Assembly: GCA_016235595.1 (NCBI GenBank)
Contig: JACRJX010000018.1
Location: forward strand, 23,202 to 87,201
Reading direction: 5' to 3'
DNA: 64,000 nucleotides
Source: Verrucomicrobiota bacterium
GTDB taxonomy: Bacteria > Verrucomicrobiota > Verrucomicrobiia > CAIQCK01
Shown piece by piece: positions 57,853 through 64,000 of the stretch (its first letter is position 1; each line of letters starts with the position of its first letter). The position numbers and the translations under genes were made by a program. Under the pieces are notes generated by a model. That model was not told the origin of the DNA. It was given only the letters and a program-made list of their open reading frames with translations, and did no database searches.

Positions 57853-58938
57853 ATGAATACGCTCTCACGACGCAGTTTCCTTCACACTTCAGCCGCGCTG
57901 GGTCTGGCGGCTGTGCCAGGCATTCACGCGCAACTCGGCAGCGGCGCCCGGCCACCGAAGATTCGCATCGGCCAGATCGGCACCGCCCACGCGCACGCGT
58001 CCGGGAAAATGGATGCAATGCGCCATTCGGAAGAGTTCGAGGTCGTGGGCATTGTCGAACCTGACACGCGGCGGCGCGCTGCTGCCGAGAAGAGCAAAGC
58101 CTATGCGGGCCTGCCGTGGATGACCGAGGAGCAGTTGCTCAACGTATCGGGTCTTCAGGCGGTTGATGTGGAAACCGAAGTCAAGAATCTGGTACCCACC
58201 GCGGAACGGTGCATTGCGGCTGGCAAGCATATCCACCTCGACAAACCCGGCGGCGAGTCGCTCCCGGCGTTCAAGAGGATGCTTGATAATGCTGTTCGCC
58301 GGAAGCTTACCGTGCAGATGGGCTACATGTTGCGCTACAACCCGGCGTTCCAGCTTTGCTTCCGACTCGAGCGGGACGGATGGCTCGGTGACGTGTTCTC
58401 CATAGACACTTGCATGAACAAGGTCTCTGGGATGGCTGAGCGAAATAACCTGCTTCCATATCGCGGCGGCGGGATGTTCGAGCTTGGCGGTCACGTCATC
58501 GATTCGGTGGTCAACATTATGGGCCGGCCAACGAAAGTCAGTGCTTACAGCCGCGCATCCTCGCCGCTCAAGGACGGGTTTGCGGACAATCAACTGGCGG
58601 TTCTGGAGTATCCAGGGGCCACCGTGACCGTGCGTATCGCGTTGGTGGAGGTCGAAGGTGGCGCGCGAAGGCAGTTCGTTGTATGTGGCACAAAGGGGAC
58701 GTTCGACATTCGCCCGCTCGAACCGCCAAAAGCGCGGCTCGCGCTTGACGCGCCGCGTGGCCAGTACAAGAAGGGTTATCAGGACGTGAACTTCCCTCAT
58801 CCTGGCGGACGCTACGACGGCGAGTTCGCCGACCTTGCCAATGTTATCCGGGGTGAGAAACAGTTTGGTTTCTCATGCGCGCACGATCTGGCTGTGCAGG
58901 AGACGCTGTTGCTGGCGAGTGGATTGCCGTTGGGTTGA
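57853..58938 (+). CDS. second TAT-exported Gfo/Idh/MocA oxidoreductase
   Basis: This protein has 361 residues from ATG 57853, preferred over the upstream in-frame ATG 57727 because the twin-arginine signal TLSRRSFLHTSAALG follows immediately. The nucleotide-binding fold is IRIGQIGTAHAHASG. The family Lys motif is KHIHLDKPGG (near residue 130) and the C-terminal domain includes YRGGGMFELGGHVIDSVVNIMG with the His/Asp pair typical of the catalytic region. His-Ala-His near the cofactor loop is a variant seen in some sugar dehydrogenases. It stands alone between trpS and the autotransporter. The substrate is probably a periplasmic sugar or cyclitol. Confidence 0.92.
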   Translation: MNTLSRRSFLHTSAALGLAAVPGIHAQLGSGARPPKIRIGQIGTAHAHASGKMDAMRHSEEFEVVGIVEPDTRRRAAAEKSKAYAGLPWMTEEQLLNVSGLQAVDVETEVKNLVPTAERCIAAGKHIHLDKPGGESLPAFKRMLDNAVRRKLTVQMGYMLRYNPAFQLCFRLERDGWLGDVFSIDTCMNKVSGMAERNNLLPYRGGGMFELGGHVIDSVVNIMGRPTKVSAYSRASSPLKDGFADNQLAVLEYPGATVTVRIALVEVEGGARRQFVVCGTKGTFDIRPLEPPKARLALDAPRGQYKKGYQDVNFPHPGGRYDGEFADLANVIRGEKQFGFSCAHDLAVQETLLLASGLPLG

Positions 58939-59006
58939 AGGCGGACCGGGTCTTCACTGCGCGGTCGAATCCGTGAATCTGCTGGTGGCTGAAGGCGCTC
59001 GGCCGA

Positions 59007-62000
59007 TTAGAACCGGACACGGACACCCGCGCTCACGTAAAACAACTGATAATTGCTGCGACCAAGCTCTGTGTCGAAGTTGACATAGGTGCCGAGTTCG
59101 CGCGTCCATTGCACCGACAAGCCGGCTCCCACTACCGCGCTATCGGATCCGAGCACCGGTCCTTGCGTGGTAAAGACCCCACCCGCGCCGTTCGCAAACC
59201 GTGAATCCAACGACATGTCCGGATTCATATACTCGTGACGCCATCCCAGTCGCACCTCGGGCGCGAGTTCAATGGTGTCCACCTTCACCAGGTAGATGCA
59301 GTGGGCTCCGATCTGTGTATGCAATGAGTCCATGCTCTGTGATTCAATGTGCAAGGGTGCCAGCGAACCACTTTCATCGAAACTGTCCATGCTCAGGCGT
59401 GTATACTGCACGAAGGCTTCCGGTCCAAATCTCCACGGTCCTTGCTTCCAGTCGTAACCAGTGCCCAGCAATCCTGATAGCATCCAACCATCCGTGTTGC
59501 CGGAAGCCGTTCCTCCCAACGCTTCTCGGCGCGTGTCGTAAACATTGCAGCCGCCGCCCACCATGCCTTCAACGTGCAATCCTTCCCTGAACCAAACCGC
59601 GTAAGCATTCGCCTGAGCGCCGTTGACGGAGATCCGCCCATCGCCTGCCAGATCCGAGCTGCTGTTGGCATAACCCATCGACCCGCCAACGACGAGTTGG
59701 TCAAACGGATAGGTGGTGTTGTCCATCACGCGGTAGTCAGCGCCGACGGTAAGACCGGCAGTGGTCACATGGTAGCCGCCAGCGTTCTCGTTACCCTTCA
59801 CACCAATGAACTGGCCCGCGCCGTCCACGAACACGCCCCACGGATTATCCGCTGTTGGCCGCAGGGCGCCTGAATACAACGTTCCCTGGCTCATGGCCAA
59901 CAGGTCTTGCGACGGGAGGTTGGCGGCGAACTGGGGTAGGGCGTTGAGGCCGTCGAGCGTGCCGTTCGGGTCGAACAAGCTCAGCCCACCGGCACTGAAT
60001 CCCGTGCTGCCGCCGCGCAGTTGGCTCAACCGGTTTTGCAGGTTGTATCCTTGCACGTCGGCGTTGGCGAACCCCATGGTGAACATCGGGGCCAACTGCT
60101 GGGGCGAAATCAAATCAAACGCGGCAGGCAACTGACCGACGCCACCGGGGAGGTAATCCAGGTAGTCAACAACTGCCTTCATGCGTGGATCATTCAACAC
60201 CGTGTCGAGATTGCGTGCGACCTCCTGTTGGTTTGGCGTCAGCGCATAGGGCCCGAATGGCAGTTGCGACCACTGCAACGTCAGCGTCGTTGAGGAGTAG
60301 ATCAGGTTCGTTTGCAGCAACGCACTCACCGGAGTGGCGCCAAGATGGAACGCGGAGTCATCGAAAACGGGATACGTCCCGACCAAGCCGCCGGCCGCAA
60401 CCAATAACGGCACCGCATCGCCGTTCTTCGGCTGGTAAGTGCCAAAGGGCACTACTTTCAGCGTGCCGCCGGTGATCGTCGCAACACCTGTCACGTTGAC
60501 TTGGTCATAGTCAGTGCCTGCCAGCGTGGTTCCGCCGATAGCCATCTGCAGTGTGCCTCCGCCCTGGGTGTACGTGGCGAAGTTCATGACCAGCGGATCG
60601 GCTTTCAACACGCCGCCGTTGAGAATGACGGGACCGCTGCCCAGGGCAAAGGAGTTCTTCAAGGACAGCGTGCCGTTGGTAATGGTTGTGCCGCCACTGA
60701 ATGAGTTGGAGGAGAGAAGCACCAACGTCCCGGGGCCGCCTTCAATCAGGTTGCCGGTGCCGCTGATGACATTGGTGACGGTGATGGTGCCCGACGGGTT
60801 GAATGCCAGCGTGCCGTTATTCGTGATCGCACCGGTGCCCAGCGAACCGCCGCTGGTCACCTGTAACTCGCCACCATTGTCAATCTCCACTGCGGCGCTG
60901 ATAAGACTGCCACTGTTCAAGAACAGGGAGTTGGAGCCAAGCTTGAAGGAGCCAAGCACCTCCACCGTGGCGCCGCTTCCCACAATGAGTTGGTTGCTAA
61001 CGCCCATTGCACCGACGCTAAGGCTTCCCGTGTTCAACCAGAGCGAGTTGGTTCCAGTCACGGTGACGATGTTGCTGTTTGCACTGGCAGCGTTGCCCAC
61101 GTAGCCATTCGCATTCACCACATGGCCACCGTTGCTTATGGTCAGACTGTTGAAGGAGCCAGCGTTGCCAACGATCAGATCGCCGCTGTTGGTCCAGAGC
61201 GAACCGGGGCCGGTGACCAAGACGGAGGTACTGCTGGCGCTGACGTCGTCGCCGATGGTGCCGGCGGTGCTGAACACCTGGCCGCCATCTGCAATGGTCA
61301 AATGGTTGCTAACACCCCAGGCACCGATGTACAGATCGCCGCTGTTATTCCAGAGGGAGCCGGCTCCTGTCACCAAGACCGAGTTATCGTTTGCACCTGC
61401 GTTGAGACCGATGAGACCCATGGCGTTGAAGACCTGGCCACTGTTGGCGATGGTCAGGCGGTTGCCGGAACCTAAGGAACCAATGGTCAGACCGCTGCTG
61501 TTGCTCCAAACCGAGCCGGAACCTGTCACCAATACCCAGTTGTTGCTGGCGGTGGTATTATTGCCAATGGTGCCGAGGGTGTTAAACACCTGGCCGCCGT
61601 TGGAGATGATCATGCTGTTGGCGGAGCCGTTTCTGCCAATCATCAGCAGGCGGCTATTGCTCCAGACCGAACCTTCACCGGTCACCGAAACGGAATTGTT
61701 GGCGGCAACGGCGGCATTGCCGACATAGCCGTTGCTATTCACCACCTGGCCGCCGTTGGCGATCGTCAGGCTGTTGCCACTTCCGTTGCTGCCAACGTTC
61801 AGATTGCCGCTGCTGGCCCAGAGCGAGCCGATGTCGGTGACCAGCACGGAGTTGTTGCTGGAAGCAGGGCTGGTGCCAATGTAAGCGTTGACGTTTACAA
61901 CACGACCGCTGTTGCTGACGATCAGGCTGTTGCCAGCGGCGGAATAGCCAACGTAGAGGTTGCCACTGTTGGTCCAGAGTGAGCCGGAGCCACTGACTAC

Positions 62001-64000
62001 GGCGGCATTGTTGCCGGCGGAAGCGGTCCAGCCGACGTAACCCGCTGTGTCAGCGACCTGGCCGCCATTGGTGACAACGAGCTGGTTGCCTGCGCTTGCA
62101 GCGCCCACGTAGATGCCAGCGCTGCTGGTCCACAGCGACCCATCCCCGGTGACGAGGACGGAGTTGTTGCTGCCGGCTGGCAGATTGCCGATCCACCCCG
62201 CGGAACTGTAAAGACGGCCACCGTTGGTCAGGGTCAATGTATTGAACGCGCCGAGGTCGCCAACCATGAGGCTGCCGCTGTTGCTCCAAACCGAGCCCGC
62301 CCCGCTGACGACAACGGTGTTGGCGTCGGCGCCGGTGTTGTTGCCGATGCTGGCTGAAGCGGCGAAGACCGCGCCGCCGTTGGAAATGACGAGGCTGTTG
62401 GCGGAACCGAGGTTGCCCACAAACAGATTGCCGGTGTTTCTCCAGACGGAACCGGTGTCTGTGACTAGGACGCTGTTGTTGTTGCCGGCACTGGCATTGC
62501 CGATGTAACCGGTGCGGCTCAGCACTTGGCCACCATCGGCAATCGTCAGGGTGTTGAAAGAGCCGGTGTCGCCGACATACAAGGCGACACTGTTGCTCCA
62601 AAGGGAGCTAGCGCCCGTAACCACGACAGAGTTGTTGGAGGCATTGGCGGACCTGCCGATGGTGGCAAGTGTGTCAATCACCTGTGCGCCGTTGGAAATG
62701 ACCAGACTGTTGCCCGCGCCATTGTAGCCGACCGTGAGGTTGCCGCCGTTGTTCCAGAACGAACCGGAGCCGGTGACTAGGACGGAGCTGTCACTGGCGC
62801 TGACATTGTTGCCGACGATGCCCGCCGTGTTGAACACCTGACCGCCATCAGCAATGGTCAGACTGTTGCCGGCTCCGGAAGCGCCGACATACAGAACGCT
62901 GCTGTTGTTCCAGACCGACCCGGTGCCTGTCACCAGGACGGAGTTGCGGTCTGCGCCCGCGTTCAGACCAATGTAGCCGATGCCATTGAATACCTGGCCA
63001 CTGTTGGCAATGGTGAGGCTATTGCCGGAACCGAAAGCACCGACGGGCAAACTGCTGCTATTGCTCCAAACCGAGCCGGAACCTGTCACCACCACCCAGT
63101 TGTTGCTGGCGGTGGCATTGTTGCCAATGGTGCCGAGGGTGTTGAACACGTGACCGCCGTTGGTGATGATCATGCTGTTGGCGAAGCCGGAGTTGCCGAT
63201 GAGCAGAACGCTGCTGTTGCTCCAAACCGAACCGGCACCGGATACCAGCACCGAGTTGTTGGCCGCATCGGCGGCGTTGCCAACATAGCCGGTGGTGTTC
63301 TGCACCTGGGCGCCGTTGGCAATGGTCAGTGTGTTGAACGATCCAGTGTCGCCGACATACAAAGCCAGACTGTTGTTCCAGAGGGAGCCGGAATCACTCA
63401 CCAGGACGGAGTTGTTGGAGGCATTGGCGGACTTGCCAATGGAAGCCTGGACGTCAAACACCTGCGCTCTGTCGGAAATGACCAGACTGTTACCAGCACC
63501 ATTGTAGCCGACGGTGAGGTTGCCACCGTTGTTCCAGAGCGACCCGGCACCGCTGACGACAGCGGCATTGTTGCTGGCGCTGGCATTGTTGCCGATGGTG
63601 GCGGAAGAACTGAACACCTGGCCGCCGTTGGTGACGGTCAGGCGGTTGCCAGCTCCGGAAGCACCGACATAGAGAACGCTGCTGTTGTTCCACACCGATC
63701 CGGTGCCAGTCACGAGGACGGAGTTGCCGTCTGCGCCCGCGTTGAGACCAATGTAGCCGATGCCGTTGAAGACTTGGCCACTGTTGGCAATGGTCAGGCT
63801 GTTACCGGAACCGAATGCACCGACGGGCAGACTGCTGCTATTGCTCCAAACCGAACCAGCCCCTGTCACCACGACACAGTTGTTGCTGGCCGTGGCATTG
63901 TTGCCAATGGTGCCAAGGGTGTTGAACACCTGGCCGCCGTTGGTGACGATCAGGCTGTTGCCGGAACCGGAGTTGCCAATGAGCAGAACGCTGCTGTTGC
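59007..64000 (-). CDS. giant autotransporter with T5SS/PEP-CTERM-type 52-residue repeats (5' end outside window)
   Basis: More than 1660 residues are visible and the frame is open to the window edge; the apparent GTG at 63929 is an internal Val, not a start. From the edge to about 60965 the protein is a run of exactly 52-residue units with the pattern NGGQVFNxxGxIGNNAxASNN, then SVLVTGxGSVWxNSxxLxVG and GSGNSLTI. This is the T5SS/PEP-CTERM-associated repeat (TIGR04393-like). An autotransporter-associated beta-strand repeat follows (ISGTGNLIEGGPGTLVLLSS, TTITNGTLSL). The C-terminal 290 residues form an autotransporter barrel (WGVFVDGAGQFIGVKG, YAVWFREGLHVEGMVGGG) and end Val-Arg-Val-Arg-Phe, with the terminal Phe needed for BamA. 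The passenger is a surface beta-solenoid, perhaps an adhesin. Confidence 0.93.
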   Translation of the reverse strand, partial: NSSVLLIGNSGSGNSLIVTNGGQVFNTLGTIGNNATASNNCVVVTGAGSVWSNSSSLPVGAFGSGNSLTIANSGQVFNGIGYIGLNAGADGNSVLVTGTGSVWNNSSVLYVGASGAGNRLTVTNGGQVFSSSATIGNNASASNNAAVVSGAGSLWNNGGNLTVGYNGAGNSLVISDRAQVFDVQASIGKSANASNNSVLVSDSGSLWNNSLALYVGDTGSFNTLTIANGAQVQNTTGYVGNAADAANNSVLVSGAGSVWSNSSVLLIGNSGFANSMIITNGGHVFNTLGTIGNNATASNNWVVVTGSGSVWSNSSSLPVGAFGSGNSLTIANSGQVFNGIGYIGLNAGADRNSVLVTGTGSVWNNSSVLYVGASGAGNSLTIADGGQVFNTAGIVGNNVSASDSSVLVTGSGSFWNNGGNLTVGYNGAGNSLVISNGAQVIDTLATIGRSANASNNSVVVTGASSLWSNSVALYVGDTGSFNTLTIADGGQVLSRTGYIGNASAGNNNSVLVTDTGSVWRNTGNLFVGNLGSANSLVISNGGAVFAASASIGNNTGADANTVVVSGAGSVWSNSGSLMVGDLGAFNTLTLTNGGRLYSSAGWIGNLPAGSNNSVLVTGDGSLWTSSAGIYVGAASAGNQLVVTNGGQVADTAGYVGWTASAGNNAAVVSGSGSLWTNSGNLYVGYSAAGNSLIVSNSGRVVNVNAYIGTSPASSNNSVLVTDIGSLWASSGNLNVGSNGSGNSLTIANGGQVVNSNGYVGNAAVAANNSVSVTGEGSVWSNSRLLMIGRNGSANSMIISNGGQVFNTLGTIGNNTTASNNWVLVTGSGSVWSNSSGLTIGSLGSGNRLTIANSGQVFNAMGLIGLNAGANDNSVLVTGAGSLWNNSGDLYIGAWGVSNHLTIADGGQVFSTAGTIGDDVSASSTSVLVTGPGSLWTNSGDLIVGNAGSFNSLTISNGGHVVNANGYVGNAASANSNIVTVTGTNSLWLNTGSLSVGAMGVSNQLIVGSGATVEVLGSFKLGSNSLFLNSGSLISAAVEIDNGGELQVTSGGSLGTGAITNNGTLAFNPSGTITVTNVISGTGNLIEGGPGTLVLLSSNSFSGGTTITNGTLSLKNSFALGSGPVILNGGVLKADPLVMNFATYTQGGGTLQMAIGGTTLAGTDYDQVNVTGVATITGGTLKVVPFGTYQPKNGDAVPLLVAAGGLVGTYPVFDDSAFHLGATPVSALLQTNLIYSSTTLTLQWSQLPFGPYALTPNQQEVARNLDTVLNDPRMKAVVDYLDYLPGGVGQLPAAFDLISPQQLAPMFTMGFANADVQGYNLQNRLSQLRGGSTGFSAGGLSLFDPNGTLDGLNALPQFAANLPSQDLLAMSQGTLYSGALRPTADNPWGVFVDGAGQFIGVKGNENAGGYHVTTAGLTVGADYRVMDNTTYPFDQLVVGGSMGYANSSSDLAGDGRISVNGAQANAYAVWFREGLHVEGMVGGGCNVYDTRREALGGTASGNTDGWMLSGLLGTGYDWKQGPWRFGPEAFVQYTRLSMDSFDESGSLAPLHIESQSMDSLHTQIGAHCIYLVKVDTIELAPEVRLGWRHEYMNPDMSLDSRFANGAGGVFTTQGPVLGSDSAVVGAGLSVQWTRELGTYVNFDTELGRSNYQLFYVSAGVRVRF
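60965..64000 (-). repeat. 156-bp tandem repeats organised in 780-bp higher-order units
   Basis: There are nineteen complete 52-codon (156-bp) units plus a partial one at the window edge. Units recur in blocks: unit 1 resembles 6 and 16, unit 2 resembles 7 and 17, unit 3 resembles 8, unit 4 resembles 9. So 63061-63180 matches 63841-63960 at exactly 780 bp with about 12 differences in 120 bases, and 61501 matches 63061 at 1560 bp. Units 11-14 are more diverged. Confidence 0.9.

Noticed and set aside
59007..59300. PEP-CTERM sorting signal at the end of the repeat protein
   Set aside because: The C-terminus is an autotransporter barrel ending in Phe, with no Pro-Glu-Pro motif, hydrophobic helix or basic tail.
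60514..61104. 196-codon plus-strand open frame over the autotransporter repeats
   Set aside because: It is antisense to the repeat region. Its own internal periodicity simply mirrors the 52-codon units.
60965..64000. CRISPR-like regular repeats
   Set aside because: The period is 156 bp, all in one coding frame, with diverged units and no unique spacers; it is a protein repeat.

Overview
The window looks like a chromosomal segment of a Gram-negative, polysaccharide-degrading bacterium. My best guess is Verrucomicrobiota, Pedosphaera/Limisphaerales-like. This is an inference from gene content: secreted glycoside hydrolases, TAT-exported Gfo/Idh/MocA oxidoreductases, a multidomain FAD oxidoreductase, an autotransporter made of T5SS/PEP-CTERM-type 52-residue repeats, and an AddAB-type nuclease. 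Outer-membrane proteins (NodT-type efflux lipoprotein, PagL-like barrel, autotransporter barrel) argue for a two-membrane envelope. I see no prophage, IS element, rRNA operon or CRISPR array. One tRNA is present.

Layout. 0-6 kb: a NarL-type response regulator and a receiver-only protein, then an envelope-glycosylation block (GT2 glycosyltransferase, TMTC-like membrane protein with TPRs, methyltransferase, convergent sugar-nucleotide epimerase). 6.2-6.7 kb: a small secreted lysine-rich protein with a textbook terminator. 6.7-13.1 kb: addB-addA. 13.1-15.7 kb: a secreted sandwich protein and a mannonate dehydratase/SDR pair. 15.8-21.3 kb: a TetR-controlled MacAB/NodT-type tripartite exporter with a very clear promoter/operator. 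21.4-31.6 kb: four large secreted carbohydrate-active proteins in one orientation. 31.6-32.9 kb: a small STAS-like protein and a PagL-like barrel. 33-44 kb: a tightly packed five-gene operon (Gfo/Idh oxidoreductase, HEAT protein, AraC regulator, DUF5060-type glycosidase, FAD-oxidoreductase fusion), with a divergent SMP-30 lactonase. 45-58 kb: mainly housekeeping genes (cysK, Na+/solute symporter, tRNA-Lys, M42 peptidase, lexA, parvulin PPIase, ychF, polysaccharide export lipoprotein, scpA-scpB-pheA-like operon, trpS). 57.8-59 kb: a second TAT-exported oxidoreductase. 59-64 kb: the C-terminal part of a very large autotransporter that runs off the window edge.

How it fits together. The secreted glycosidases, lactonase, TAT oxidoreductases, mannonate dehydratase/SDR pair and symporter fit uptake and catabolism of a uronate- or deoxysugar-containing polysaccharide. 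A 51-52 bp near-identical intergenic element sits upstream of both the mannonate pair and the first glycosidase operon, hinting at co-regulation. The most unusual single items are a PheA-like protein whose prephenate dehydratase domain lacks its second lobe, the 780-bp higher-order repeat inside the autotransporter, the dispersed 51-52 bp element, and a recurrent GCAGAGTG promoter-like motif. I found no convincing new defence or mobile system.
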